The notes beneath the pieces are model-generated. The model was not told the origin of the DNA. It made no database searches and saw only the letters and a program-made list of their open reading frames with translations. Shown here piece after piece: positions 44,000 to 56,069 of a DNA stretch of 64,000 nucleotides (position 1 is its first letter; the number at the start of each line of letters is the position of its first letter). This DNA comes from Cycas panzhihuaensis (Eukaryota; Cycadophyta): NCBI GenBank assembly GCA_023213395.1, contig CM041465.1:174723741-174787740 (forward strand), in the 5' to 3' direction. Both the position numbers and the translations under genes were made by a program.

Positions 44000-45170
44000 A
44001 CCATTTGGGTATTCTAGTACAAGACTGATGGGATTCCCTTGGTTGTTTATTCACTATTGGAGGAATAATATCTATGGCACCTTCTATTAAGTCATTTCCT
44101 CCCTGTGAAATGGATGGTTGATTGCATGTTGATTCTTGAGGAGGTATGATTTCTTCCTGTACTAATCTCTTGGGGGAAGCAACTTCCTGGACCTCTTCTT
44201 TTGATATTTCATCAAAGGTTACATCTTTACTTATGTAGATTTTGTTTGTCTTAAGGTCTAATCATCTATATGCTTTGGACTTGTTGTTGTACCTGACTAG
44301 GATGCATCTTATGCTTTTATCATCTAGCATAGATATTTTTTGATCTAGGATACATAAGCAGTGCTTCCAAAAATTTTGAGATGGCTAATGTCGGGTTTTC
44401 TTTCGAACCACGCTTCTTCAAGAGTGAGTTTTTCAAGGTCACTGGTGGGACATTTATTTAAAAGGTAGACTGCAATGTTGACTGCTTCAACTCAACAAAC
44501 AATTGAGACAACTTTCTCTTTTAGCATGCATCTAGCCACTTTTGTTATTGATCTATTTAGCCTCTCTACGACCCCATTTAACTAGGGAGAGTAATTACTG
44601 GTGAGCTACCTATGGATGCCATGGGCTTGACAATATTTGTAGAAGGCATTAGAGGTGTATTTCCCTCCCCTACTTGCCCTTAGGACTTTAAGCTTAAGCC
44701 CACTCCCTAATTCAACCATAGCTTTGAATTCTTTGAATATGCTAAAAGCTTTTGATTTGTTGGTAATGAAGTACACCCAAGCCTTTCTGCTAAAATCATC
44801 TATGAAGGCAAGGAAATAACTGGCACCATTGATGGGATTTGGGGAGATTGGTCCACATAAATCACTGTGTACTAGTTCAAGTTTTGTTTGAGCTCTCCAT
44901 GTGCTTACCTAAAAATGAGATCTGTACTACTTTCCTAGCATGCACCCTTCACAGACATTAGAGTTAAATGAGATATCTGGAAGACCATGAACCATATTGA
45001 ACATTTTGAGCATTCTTAACCTGTCATTTGAGATGTGCCCATACCGAGAATGCCAAATTTTATTATTACCAAAACTACATATAGAGAGAGCTTGAATAAT
45101 AGGTGTAGAGACTAATTTATATAACTTATTAGTCTCTATTCCTTCAGCTATTACAATATTATTTTTCATT
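44000..45170 (-). pseudogene. Element H integrase
   Basis: Pre-integrase zinc part (45169-44927): KIWHSRYGHISNDRLRMLK, then NVCEGCMLGK, giving HHCC. Core with stops: LVHSDLCGPI (about 44880), YFLAFIDDFSRKAWVYF, GGKYTSNAFYKYCQ, GVVERLNRSITKVARCML with the catalytic Glu. Stops at several places, including R*LTSNYSP*LNG. Confidence 0.85.
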
Positions 45171-45546
45171 TTGTCACAAATGAAACATTTGCCTCCATCA
45201 GGGATAACATGAAGTTTTTTCTTCTTTGTTAGTTGCGAGACAGATAAGAGATTCTTCCTTAAGCCAGGTACAAGAAGAACATTGCCTATTTTCTGAATTT
45301 TTTATTTTATTCTTATGGAAATAGTTCCTCTTCCTCCAATCCTTAGGGTGGAATTATCCCCAAGCTCAATAAAGTCACTATCAGGATGTGGATGAAGAGA
45401 TTCAAACCAATCTCTTCTTGCAGTCATATGGTGAGATGTCTTGGATTCGATGTACCAAACATGGTGGGACTGGATGGATGATGCTAGTGATGTAATGAAT
45501 GTAGTCTCTTCTTCATCTTCTACTTGTTGCTCTTCGCTATACTTTC
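45171..45546 (-). pseudogene. Element H protease
   Basis: Reads WYIESKTSHHMTARRDWFES and FIELGDNSTLRIGGRGTISI. The copia site D-S-G-A-(S/T)-H-H is E-S-K-T-S-H-H here, so catalysis is lost. Confidence 0.8.
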
Positions 45547-46330
45547 CTACAACTCTCTTCCCTTAGGCAATTTTAGCTCTCCTTTGACGATGGTCTCTAA
45601 TAATATGGCCTGTTCTCCCACAATAGTAATAGGTTTTGGTCTCTTCCATTCTTCCTCTGTAGCTCTTCCTCTTCCTATTGGGCAACTTCTAAGTGGACCT
45701 CTACCTCTTAAGATGAAGTCTGCTTGCAAAGGCTTCTTCAAGCTTCCCCGTTTCCTCATATCTCTTGATTCTTTGTTCATGCTGGGGAACATGACCATAT
45801 AGAATATCAAAAGTCATGTTGGTTGACTATCCTCCTACAATGAGGGTACTTACCAGATTGTCGAAGGATCTAGGTAACTTGTTGAGCACAAGCTTGACAA
45901 CTTCTAGGTTTGAGATAGGTTCATTGGCAAATGCAAGACTTCTTTTAATTTAACTACCTGATTCAATGAAATTGGATACTAGTTCACCTTCTTTTAATTG
46001 AATTTGATACAATTGTTCCCTTAAGGAGATTATCCTAGCTTCATTTCTTTACTGGAACAAGGAGGCAAGGATGCTCCAGGCTTTAGTAGCTCTGGTGACC
46101 TCATTAATGTGATTTACCAGAGAATCAGCAATGGACAAGGTGATGGCAGCAAGACCATGGTTGTTCCTTTCTTCCCACCTGGCTAATTTAGCATTATTAG
46201 CATTTCCTAGGCCGACTTTCAATTTATTGACTATATTCCATGAATTTTTAGCAAACAAGATATTCTTCACTTTTATTTTCTAGGTAGGATAATTTGGCCT
46301 AGATAATTTATCATTTTCACCACGATACCG
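45547..46330 (-). pseudogene. Element H gag
   Basis: UBN2-type copia gag on the minus strand: NSWNIVNKLKVGLGNANNAK, AKLARWEERNNHGLAAITLS, LVNHINEVTRATKAWSILAS (46270-46049). Zinc knuckle region near 45630-45590 (YYCGRTGHIIRDHR in one frame, with the last Cys lost). Frame breaks between. Confidence 0.82.
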
Positions 46331-46927
46331 TACAACTATATGGATTTTAGAAGGTTAAAAATGAAGTTGGTCTTATTTCAAAGTTTGATAGGTTGCCTAT
46401 GCAGATCTAAAGTTAGTTTTTAAATTGGATGTCTAGTTAAGCAAAAAACTGACTCAAACACTTTATGGGCAGTTAGGGTTTAAAAGAGAAATTTGCAAAT
46501 AACTTAAAAAATCTTATATGAAACCTTGTGAAATAGTACTTGATAGAAAGATCTTTGCAAAATAGAAGAGAATGCATCTAATTTCTATGAAGAAATCTGA
46601 TAAAAATGAGAGAAATCAACAAAGAAGTGCCCAAACCCATGTTTTTGAAAAAGTTTGGATTCCTATTGATGAAGGCCAAATTTGGGGTCGATTCTTTGGA
46701 GAAAAGTGATCTCTATATAAAGGCACTCAATCTGGGAAAGTTTTGTCTCAATTTGACAACTTAGAGATTTTCCCATCCATACAGATTCATACACTTTTGT
46801 ATAGGCTCAATTTGCAGGTCATACCGCTTCTTGAAATTGTCTTCTAAAGCCTCCACTGAGTGGTCCCTTATACTTCCTTGGATTGATGCAAAGAGAAAAC
46901 TAAAGCCTCCAACAAACAGTCCCTTTA

Positions 46928-46944
46928 GCCCTGCTCTGATACCA
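46928..46944 (-). promoter_or_regulatory. Element H primer-binding site
   Basis: Minus strand TGGTATCAGAGCAGGG next to the 5' LTR; initiator-Met tRNA type. Confidence 0.92.
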
Positions 46945-47195
46945 TGTTAAAAAGAAAAATAGACAAGTATTTTGCTACTCTAGAATAATGTCTTTTTCTT
47001 ATAACTTACAAGTGAAAGATTCTCACATACATATACATTAAAGGCTACAAAGAGGAGCCAATGAGAGAGAGCCAAAAGAAAACACTTTGCACAACTTTTA
47101 ATAATAACATGAGTTATACTCTAACTAAAGACTCTACATTAACATTGACTTAAGAAAAACAACAAAAATTCTAGGTAAAAGCTTTAACCTTAACA
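46945..47195 (-). repeat. Element H 5' LTR
   Basis: 251 bp; matches 42130-42371 with scattered changes. TSD caaga follows. Confidence 0.92.
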
Positions 47196-47200
47196 CAAGA

Positions 47201-47885
47201 GTTTGGGAACCATGTTCCAAAACAAAAAATTATCTCCCACTTTAATGGAGATGCACCACTAATTCCAAACTTTGGATCAAGACAATGGAATGTTATGTAT
47301 ATGCTCTCCCCTTGTGTAGCACAGGAAGGGAAGGGTTTATCAACTGGGGACATTCCCAAAATGTTGAAACTATTGAAGCATATCATAGAGCAATTGAAAC
47401 TATAACCATAATGCTAATGCAAGTAATTCAATGGATGGAGACAAGAGTGTTACAACTAAGAGATTCTAATGGAGTTATTCAAAGTATGAACATGATTCTT
47501 CCACTAGTTGATGCAAACCCCATAGTCACCATGGCAATATTGGGAGAGATATTCAAATTGGTGATTGTAGATGGTAGATTTGTAGTAAACATTATGCCCA
47601 CTAGGATATGGAAGAAATTGGGTAGCTCTAAGTTGGAGAGGGCAAGCTTATTGATCATGTTTGCCAATAAGCAGCAAGTGTGACCATTGGGAATGTTATC
47701 GAATATGAAACCTAATGTAGCTGGAAATGTTATTACTGTGAAAGTCACAGTTACAGAGACAATCAAGGAAGTGAAACCCTATCATACTCCTTCCAGGTGG
47801 CTTCAAAGTCCTGGAGGGGTATTGTTGAAACCAGAGACAAAAACTTCCAAATGGTACAGATTAAGAAGTCTATAATTGTTGAATC
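47201..47885 (+). pseudogene. Gypsy protease fragment (host of element H)
   Basis: Plus-strand reading NPIVTMAILGEIFKLVIVDG, RFVVNIMPTRIWKKLGSSKL, LIMFANKQQV then stop, PLGMLSNMKPNVAGN: the gypsy retropepsin pattern (I-x-D-G-G-S-x-V-N-I-M...W-x-x-L-G...A-x-x-x-V-x-P-x-G). The site DGGS reads DGRF, so inactive. The element H insertion lies just to the left, so the left part of this element is probably 41511-42129. Confidence 0.65.
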
Positions 47886-48322
47886 CTAATACAAAATTGA
47901 AATCCTATCATCCTATGATCACATTACTTACCAGATAATTCCTGCCCACACAACTATGACACCAATTCCCCAGAGGCAGTACCAATATAAAAGCAAGATC
48001 CAAATAAAACCTATCCACAAAGGATACCCACCTCATAAGCATGCATCGACAGTTGCACTGCACTCCTCCCATCTTGGCTTAACGGGCTCGAAGGTTTGAC
48101 AGTGAGATTGTCACAAGATGACCCTTGGAGGCAAAATCCCTTCTTGTATTTATTTATCAAAAGAAATATAGTTATACACATTTGATAGAAGTTTTAGCCC
48201 AACTAACTAAAAAGCATTTTCTTAGTAGAAATAACAAACATGATCACTAACTATACAACCATATTAGCATTCACACGATGACTGCAAAAATCCATGATCA
48301 CAAAATTTCCTTCAAAAAGATT
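47886..48322. other. No gene recognised
   Basis: Decayed sequence after the protease fragment; no clear motifs. Confidence 0.4.
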
Positions 48323-48464
48323 AAAAGGAAAGAATTCCCTTTAGTAAGTCTGAAGGGAAGTTCCCTTCAAATCATCTAAAGGTAAATCCCTTAAGACTGA
48401 TTGAAGGTAACTTCCTTCAATTGTATGAAGGTGACTTCTCCCTCAAACCCACCGAAGGTGGCTT
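48323..48464. repeat. Degenerate 25-bp tandem repeat with internal dyads
   Basis: About six units of 24-28 bp starting at 48323, 48351, 48377, 48402, 48426 and 48452, each of the form TGAAGGTAACTTCCTTCAA plus a variable spacer. Each core is an imperfect palindrome. Confidence 0.7.
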
Positions 48465-48605
48465 AATGTTCTAAGGACATCTTATATAAAGTGCCCATCT
48501 TACAAATGCATTCTTAGGCTTACTAACTTAGGACTTATACAAAATTACATCCAAAGATAAGGTTTGTAGGTTAGAAAATGTTACAAATATAGAGGGGGAT
48601 GAGAC

Positions 48606-49111
48606 TATTGACTTTATATCTGTCCTGCGGAGATATTCATTTGTCAAGGTTCTCACTGTACTCTAGGGTGTGCTTATGGTCAACATACACATTAATGTAC
48701 TATATCATGCCTTATAAGTCCACAATGTAATCATAAAACACAACAGAATATCATGCATTCAACATTACATCCATACACATAAGTTCCACGTAACTCTATA
48801 ATTTCATTAAGCAATAGTCAATGTTTACATCATCTTATGCTTTTTCGTACAATGTTGGACTAGGTATCTATACCGGACCAGACCCAAAAGATCACTTAAC
48901 TCAACTCTCACACCTTGAGAACATGACACAAGATTGGATCACTCAGCTCTCACCCTTGAGCACATGACATAGAAAGGAATAACTCGGCTCTCACCTTTGA
49001 GAGTATGACATGAGATTGAATCACTTGACTCTCACATTTGAGAATGTATCACAAAACTCATTGACTTGGCTCTCACCCTTGAGAACATGGCATAGAATGA
49101 ACAACTCGGAT
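48606..49111 (-). repeat. B-family LTR fragment (distal part)
   Basis: Matches 54390-54880 closely. It reads from within the LTR to its end (minus-strand GTCAATA, elsewhere GTCAACA). It holds five copies of the 41-bp CTCTCACCCTTGAGAACATGACAT unit (48899-49111), then breaks off into element J gag. Likely the remains of the 3' LTR of element C. Confidence 0.85.
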
Positions 49112-49919
49112 CTTGCATATTTGATTGCTTCTTCCTACATTCAGGAGCTATGTGGACCACTTTGCCGCAATAATGACATATTACATTGGCTTTAGATATG
49201 CCAATGTTCATGTTCCCAAACTGCTTTTGAAGTGAATGTTTGGGACTTTGTTTGGCCTTGAACTTGGCCGTGAAGGCTCCTGAAGTTGATGGTTCTTCTT
49301 GCCTCAAGTAAATTTGTTCTTCTTGAAGAAAGAGACTTTCAAGTTGATTGAAAGTCATGGTAGTTAATGTGTTGTCTCTAGTAATTGATGAGCTGAATCC
49401 ATTATATTCTTTTGGCAAAGCATGCAAAGTTGAAGTTATGAGTTCATCTCTAGAAGCTGGTTTACCAAGAGTATTTAACTCATTACAAATCTCTTTAATA
49501 ATGGATAAGAATGCTGACATGGGCTTTACAAATTTCAAATAATACAACTTTGCTTTGATCATCATAATGCGAGCTTCATTTCGTCTTTCATACAATGAAG
49601 ATAAAGTATCCTAAGCTTCTTTTGATGTTTTAACATATGCAATATTTTCATCTACATTCACATCAACAATCATATGCAAAAATGCTAAGGCAATCTCATC
49701 CTTAGCTTCCCAAGCAATAACTAAAACTGGATCAGGTTGAATAAGAACATTTTTACCAGTTGGACTCTCCACAGATATAGGTTTAGGATTTTTCCCAGAA
49801 ATAAATCCCCAAAATTCATTCATGATTAACAAATTTTCAGTTTGTCTCTTCCATTCCTGATAGTTATATTGTCCATTCAATTTAATTGTGCATGCAATAA
49901 GTATGTTGATGGTAGCCAT
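49112..49919 (-). pseudogene. Element J gag
   Basis: Copia gag: IKLNGQYNYQEWKRQTENLL, NEFWGFISGKN, WEAKDEIALAFLHMIVDVNV, then a TAG (EA*DTLSSLYER), then IKAKLYYLKFVKPMSAFLSI, LITSTLHALPKEYNGFSSSI, EEQIYLRQEEPSTSGAFTAK, and the zinc knuckle CHYCGKVVHIAPEC (C-x2-C-x4-H-x4-C, complete). Apart from the TAG at 49613 it is open for about 260 codons. The same stop is present in element K. Confidence 0.93.
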
Positions 49920-51809
49920 TATGTTTAAGTTGATTAAAGAGTCTTGAAGTTAACAAATAACTTGGAAACTCAAAGCTTTTGTTGCTTAAGTTCTACCTTC
50001 TAATACGCCGACAACCCTATTCTTACTAGAAGATCCAACAACTGAAGAGATTGATGAGGGGCAGAGGACTAGGCTAAGAGTTGGTCCAACCCTGATCTTT
50101 ATAAGTAGATCCAACAGTTGACCAAGCCAAATCTAGGACAAGGCTAGGTAGGGTTGATCTGTATGGATGTACTGTGCTTTCCTTGGGATTCTCAGCCGCA
50201 ATAACACCCCTTTCGAACCCCCTTTACTCCAAGAAATCTTAATTGTCGTGTATTGACCGTACGGTCGGTTGGTCCCCTAGGGAATGCACCAAGCTTGAGA
50301 TTATAGAGACAACGTTTAACCTTTTATGGGCCTTTCGCACAAGATTATAAAGCAATTTTTTAAAAACTTTAAGTTTGACTTAGTTAAATTTTACTTAAGT
50401 GTATAATATTGTTGCTTACAATGTTGATCAATATCTCAATAAAAATGGCTTCAAAATGAAGTGATTGAGTGCATGAAATTTAACACATGAAGTGTTTGCA
50501 AGAGCACTTAAAAACAAGAAAAAGTGCTAAGTGTCTAAAATGAAAAATTGCTTGCTTTGATGTAGTGCTCAAGTGGATTCATTTTAATGACGAAAAACGA
50601 CGACTCAATGCTAAATTCAATCACATGTGCCAAGTTGACAATCGCCACCAAAGTGTTAGGACTTTAAATAGTCCTAACCAGCCTTAAAAAGAAAGTGATT
50701 TTATTAAAAATAGTGAATTTGGGCCCTTTTTAATGACTAAGGCATCAAGGTCACCTTGCGAGTACCCTTATAAAATCACTCAAAATGTGAAAATTTCACT
50801 ATGGAATACAAAATATTATTAAAATCACCTTTTTTAAGTTAAGAGACACATTTATAAATTTCTTTAATGTGTTTATGGACTTAAAAAATAAAAAAGAGGT
50901 TGAAATTTAATTGCAAGTGATTAAATAAGATTAAATCACTTAAAACACTTGACTTTAGAAAACAAAATAGATTAAAAGTGAATATTCTAAGAATATTCCT
51001 CTTTGTATAACCTAATGTTGGTTTCATAAAGTTTAAAAACCGAAATTTTTTTAAGAAAATTAATGGCGGCAAGCAGTGCACAGATCGAGTGTTCGATCGA
51101 ATCGAATTCGATGAATAATGATCTGATTGAGACAAAATTTTGCAGGCAGGGTCACAGCACTAATACTGAGATTCCTCGAAAGTTTCATGAGGAACGGTGG
51201 TTGGATGAGAGAGATTCAAACAAAACCGTGTTTAGAAGAGGCACATGGCCAAATAGCAGTCAAACGGCAACTGTACAATGATCCAGGTTTTAGAACCCGA
51301 ATTTAATACTTCAAATCTCTTCTTCAGAGTTAATGGCACTTGCAATAGAGGATAGAACATGTTTTCATTGATAGATTACAGAAATGTGTGATTTTCATTA
51401 AAAAAAAATTGCCCTGTAAATGAAAAATCTGGCCAGAACAGTGATATCTTCTTTGAATGTTAGTTGCAGACTAAGAAGAGTAAATAAGAGACTGATTCAT
51501 GATCAGAAAATGAATAATCTCCTGAGATCTGCTAATAATTCTTCAAAAAATATTTTTTTAATACAAAAAATTAAGAAAAAACATTATTTTTAGTGAAATA
51601 CCACTATTGCACCCAATGAAATGCGCCGAAAAAAATTTCAGAACTTAAAATAATCAATCTCTAGCCTGCAAATAACCAAAATATGGTTAGTAACTTCAGT
51701 AAATAATCCAAACTAAGCCTTGGATCATCTTCAAAGAGCGAAAGTCATCACCAAGGGTTTGGAACTCTCTCACAAATATGAGAAAACTAGCAGAAAAGAC
51801 TCCTCTCAT
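49920..51809 (-). other. Element J leader, about 1.9 kb
   Basis: Non-coding leader between PBS and gag, alignable in large part with the K leader (60820-62717). It holds the palindromes GACCGTACGGTC (50255-50266) and CCCTAGGG (50275-50282). An open frame on the opposite strand at 51063-51281 is not conserved in K. Confidence 0.7.
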
Positions 51810-51826
51810 AAGGTTCTGATACCAAA
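51810..51826 (-). promoter_or_regulatory. Element J primer-binding site
   Basis: Minus strand TTTGGTATCAGAACCTTATG next to the LTR; initiator-Met type with one change, as in K. Confidence 0.88.
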
Positions 51827-52584
51827 TGTTGAAAATGGGGCATTAAGCCTAAGGCCTTAAGGATCTAAAGAGAGGAAAGATTGCTCTAAGAATGAAGATG
51901 ATTAGCATCTATTCAAGCTAGCATGGATGAGCACTATGAGCAGGCATAATCATAAAGATCACAAGCATGAGGACACCAATATGGAGAAGAAGGAATTGAT
52001 CCAATATCCAAATAAGAAAGAATACTTGATTAGCAAAACTAGCAACATAATAATACTGCATACTTTCATATTTATGTACATGAGAATTGGTCTTAATATA
52101 TAGAGTATGAGGAGAGACATTGAGAGATTGCATGTTTGACGAATGTCAAACATGCAAGGTATGCCAGATGCATGAGGGCCAAGTGCCCCTTGGGCTCTCT
52201 TGTGAGCAAAGATACATGACGAGTACATTCGTTAGAAGTAATGTTTTATCTAGGACACTTTATGTTCTAGGACATATAACACTTGTTCTCTCTATTGTAA
52301 TAATGAGGGTCATGTATCATTCCCTTTTTTCTCTCAGAGTGACAAGTGGCAGAATCACATTGAATGGTTGCCATTGTCACATACAAACTATAATGTATTT
52401 ATTGAGGGATCATCCTCATTAATGAATTGACTTAAATTCTTCTTCCAACATTGACCTTCAAGTTACAATGTTATGTTACTAAAAAGAATGTGGGTGTGCA
52501 CTTTATCACTTTAAGTGATAAGTCACACTAATATAAAGTATATAAAGTATAATAATGAAACATTATAAAGTACATCACTTAACA
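51827..52584 (-). repeat. Element J 5' LTR
   Basis: Minus-strand TGTTAAGTGATGTAC to GCCCCATTTTCAACA, 758 bp. K has 535 bp: J carries about 230 bp (roughly 52217-52446) not found in K. Confidence 0.85.
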
Positions 52585-54389
52585 TTTAAACATAAAGGTT
52601 AACACATCTTCCCAATGGAGGTTTCTTTTTTGAATTTTTCGGTTGTATGCAAGTGGTATAGATTGTTCTAGTATTGGGGTTGCTTCTTTCCCATCCTCTT
52701 CCTCTGGAATTCATACCTTTTGTGTTAAAATAACATTTTCGACTGTTATGAGTGCTCTGATTGTAGATATAGCACAAGCTATTTTGTTTTCTTGCCTTGA
52801 CATTACATTCACATTCTTTAGTGGTGTGCGTGCCTTTCTCACAAATATGGCACCATTTTTCGACTGGGGCCTCCTTAATCTGATGTTTGCTTGATTCTTC
52901 CTCCATATTTTCCCGAAATTTGTAATCTTGTAATTTAAACCTTGCTACTTCTTTTCTTAAGGATTCCACCTCTGAGTTTTCTCCTATTTTTGTTATCTAA
53001 AAAAGTGATCTATTAAGATTTTGGATTTTTAACTCATTTATGTCCTCTTGGAGCCTCATGACAAGGGGATTGTACACTATACTCTTTGTATCAATCTCCT
53101 TTTCAAAGTCTACCGCTAACTCTTGAGCATGTTGGTATGATTTCAATGGATGTGAAGCCATTGCACTTCTCAACTTGGTGTTTAAACCATTCACAAAGAA
53201 AGTTTTCATGCTTAGATTTGTAATTTTCTCTCCTTTTGTCATTGCAGATGTTATCACATCAATTCTGCTTATATATGTCATCACTAATTATCCTGGCTTC
53301 TGCTAAACCTCCCTTAAAAGTTAACTCTATGATGTCGTTATTATAATATTTTAGGAATCGTTCTTCAAACTCTTTCTTTATCTTATTCCATGGTTTCAAT
53401 GGATCCAACTGTTTGTACCAAGCTAGCGGTACACCCCTTAGTGAATAAGTCAATCTTTCTTTAATTTTTATTTCATTTGTAATTTTTTCTAGATTTATCA
53501 ATCTTTGGAATAAGTATATGTGTTTTGCTACATCTGTAGAATCATTGAAGATAAGTTTCCCGAATTCTTTATGATGTGTCATTGTGAGATTATTTATTGT
53601 TTCCCCCTTTTTTGGGTGGGGTTGTCTCCATTACTTCTGTAAACTTTCTATAAGGTCTCCTTAGTGGTGTCTCTTCTCTGCTATTCCCTTTCGCGAATAG
53701 TGGATTTTGAATAGGTGTTTTCAATTGTATAACTCCTAGCACTCCCAGTATTTCTACCGCTATTGGAGTTGTTATTAGAAATGATTGATCTGTACTTCCC
53801 TCTAGTGGATCCTCAAACAATTGTCTGATGAGATGATTCTCCCAATATGCCTAGGGACCTTCCTCCATCTTCTCCTTGTTGTCACTTAGATCCTTTGGAG
53901 TAGAGTCCAGATTTAATTCCTTTTCAGGGGTGTTTATTTCTTTTGTTCCATCATTTTCTTTTTTCTCTTCAATGTCTTCCTCTCTATTGTGATTGTAACA
54001 CTTTTTTGGAGCAAGTGTGATTGTCATTGGTTCCCCTTGGCCTTCATTTTTTGTATTCCATGATGTTTAGGTGCCACTTTCCTTAGATCCTTCCACTGAT
54101 TCTCTTTGATCTTCCCTTTTTCCTATACTCAATCTCCTTGCTCTCCTTAATTTCTTCTCCTTAGACCATCTTAGAGCTCTTTGTCTACTTGAGTCTGCTG
54201 TCCCCTTAGGTTTTGTCTGTGACTCCTCCGCCTTCGAAGGCCATTTAGGTCGCATTGGAAGGTCCTCCTGGTTGTCGAGGCTTAGTTAGAGCCTGCCATC
54301 ACTGTGACAACCAGGGTGATTTGCTCTTTATACATAGAAGATTCCAACTCCTTTATCCCTTCGCTAGTGGACTTAGGCAACAAAACTAA
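52585..54389 (-). mobile_element. Ty3/gypsy element C internal remnant
   Basis: Element B relative on the minus strand between its 5' LTR (54390 upward) and the insertion point of J (52584). Contains the leader and gag only. Probably J inserted into C downstream of gag and a deletion then removed J pol and C pol, leaving the 48606-49111 LTR fragment. Confidence 0.75.
52586..54255 (-). pseudogene. Element C gag
   Basis: Starts MRPKWPSKAEESQTKPKGTA (54255), same start as B. Then FEDPLEGSTDQSFLITTPIA and VIQLKTPIQNPLFAKGN (53820-53720), capsid EFGKLIFNDSTDVAKHIYLF, YSLRGVPLAWYKQLDPLKPW, EEFEERFLKYYNNDIIELTF, then VNGLNTKLRSAMASHPLKSY and knuckles CHICEKGTHTTKEC (complete) and CYIYNQSTHNSRKC (second Cys is Tyr). 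Four frames are needed. It fills the gaps of the B gag, and B fills its own. Confidence 0.88.
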
Positions 54390-55436
54390 TGTTGACTTTA
54401 TATCTGTCCTATTGAGATATTCATTTGTCAAGGTTTCCACTATATTCTAGGGTGTGCTTAAGGTCAACATACATATTAATGTACTATATCATGCCTCATA
54501 GTCCACAATGTAATCATAAAACACAATAGAATATCATGCATTCAACATTACATCTATACACATAACTCTATAATTTCATTAAGCAATTGTCAATGTTTAC
54601 ATCATCTTATGCTTTTCCGTACAATGTTGGACCAGATATCTATTCCAGACCAGGCCCAAAAGATCACTTGACTCGGCGCTCACACCTCGAGAACATGACA
54701 CAAGATTGGATCACTCAGCTCTCACCCTTGAGCACATGACATAGGAATTAATAACTCGACTCTCACCCTTGAGAGTATGACATAAGATTGAATCACTCGA
54801 CTCTCACTTGAGAATGTATCACAAGACTCATTGACTTGGCTCTCACCCTCGAGAACATGCCATGGAATGAATAACTCGACTCTCACTACTGGAATGGTGA
54901 GAAAAGTACCATAAAATACCCCTTTTGGTGCCCGTTGAGTGAATGGTTATGACCCATGGTCATAACCATTCCCTTTCATAACAAATGTACCTTGTCACTT
55001 AACACATGGTTACAACATTAATTGCTCTTTATCCTGTCCGTATGACCATATGTACATATGCCTATGGGTGATGTCATTATTTCTAGAATGTACGGTTCAA
55101 TTTTGGGCATGCGTTTCGGAATTGTTCTTGTCGGGGAACGCACCTATCATGCATTTTTGGGCCTAGTCTGGTCGTTTCTAGGACCATTTTGACCATCTCA
55201 GAGCCCATTTTGATTATTTCTAAACCGTTCTAGCCATTTTTAGGACTATTTTTTCTGTTTCTATCCATTTTGTGCCTATAGAGCATTTTTGTAATGGAAT
55301 ACATAGTGTTTTGTCTACTTTGTTCACCATTTTCACATTTGTTCTTCATTTTAAATGCTTTTTGAATAGTTCTCATATATATGTTAAGTCATATTAAACA
55401 ATAATTAACCATACATTCCTACATTTGGGTGTGCAA
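54390..55436 (-). repeat. B-family LTR shared by element C and a neighbour (rest at 58431-58456)
   Basis: On the minus strand the LTR starts at 58456 (TGTTATGGTCAAAATCGAC), is split by element Z, and ends at 54390 with GTCAACA. It is preceded by the 3' end of one element (PPT-like CGAGATAGA at 58457) and followed by the primer site and gag of C, so it serves as 3' LTR of one and 5' LTR of the other. Six 41-bp CTCTCAC units lie at 54671-54892. Confidence 0.82.
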
Positions 55437-56008
55437 TGTAGCATTCCAAAATATGGTCAAAATTATACCATGTGACCATTCAAATCAATGGTCTTTGAAC
55501 AAGGATTCCAACGGTTCAGATGAAAGTTAATTCTGACATCTATATCAAAAGTTATGACCATTTAAAGTTTTTAGTCTGGTAGTTTTTGGAGAAGTTCTAA
55601 CCGACTTCTATTTGAGCAGTATTAAGGAGAATATCACCCAGTTTGGCTCACTTCTATTTGAGCAGTATTAAGGAGAATATCACCCAGTTTGGACGACTTC
55701 TATTTGAGCAGTATTAAGGAGAATATCAACCAGTTTGGCCGACTTCTATTCTTAGTATTTTGATCACTATAAATAGGAAGTTTGGACCGCACCCCAAGCC
55801 ATCACTCAGAGATTCCTTTGGGCTATATATTTTCGGTTCTAGGGCTTCAATTAACTTGCTCATTTGGGACTTCAATTTAGAGGGTTCCTCGCTTCGAAGA
55901 GAGAAGCTCACTTCTTTAGGAAAGACTGCATCTAGTTATTGCCTTTCTGGGGATTATTATCTATATTTTTTAGGAAAACTACTATAAAAGTAGAACTAGA
56001 TCGCTACA
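55437..56008 (+). repeat. Element Z 5' LTR
   Basis: TGTAGCATTCCAAAATATGG to GAACTAGATCGCTACA. It contains a 46-bp tandem array (55603-55748, 3.2 copies of GACTTCTATTTGAGCAGTAT...). Confidence 0.94.
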
Positions 56009-56010
56009 AG

Positions 56011-56027
56011 TGGTATCAGATCTTCAT
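56011..56027 (+). promoter_or_regulatory. Element Z primer-binding site
   Basis: TGGTATCAGATCTTCATTT two bases after the LTR; initiator-Met tRNA type. Confidence 0.88.
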
Positions 56028-56069
56028 TTCAAAGGGAAAGGGTAGAGGTAAAAACTCAAAAAGGCTGAT

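Larger units (their letters stand above)
42130..47195 (-). mobile_element. Ty1/copia element H
   Basis: LTRs 42130-42371 (242 bp) and 46945-47195 (251 bp), perfect TSD caaga (42125-42129, 47196-47200). Minus-strand order LTR, PBS, gag, protease, integrase, RT, RNase H, PPT, LTR. All copia domains are present in their usual order in 5.07 kb, the size of a complete element, but frameshifts and stops break each of them. Confidence 0.95.
49112..52584 (-). mobile_element. Ty1/copia element J, truncated after gag
   Basis: Minus-strand: 5' LTR 51827-52584, PBS 51810-51826, long leader 49920-51809, gag 49919 to 49112, where it is cut by the B-family LTR fragment. Protease through RNase H and the 3' LTR are missing. 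Sister copy of element K. No TSD can be checked because the left end is lost. Confidence 0.88.

Noticed and set aside
48323-48464. CRISPR-like regular repeats
   Set aside because: Units are degenerate with no unique spacers, and the window is eukaryotic.
51063-51281. 72-codon frame in the J leader, antisense to the element
   Set aside because: The aligned K leader does not keep it open.
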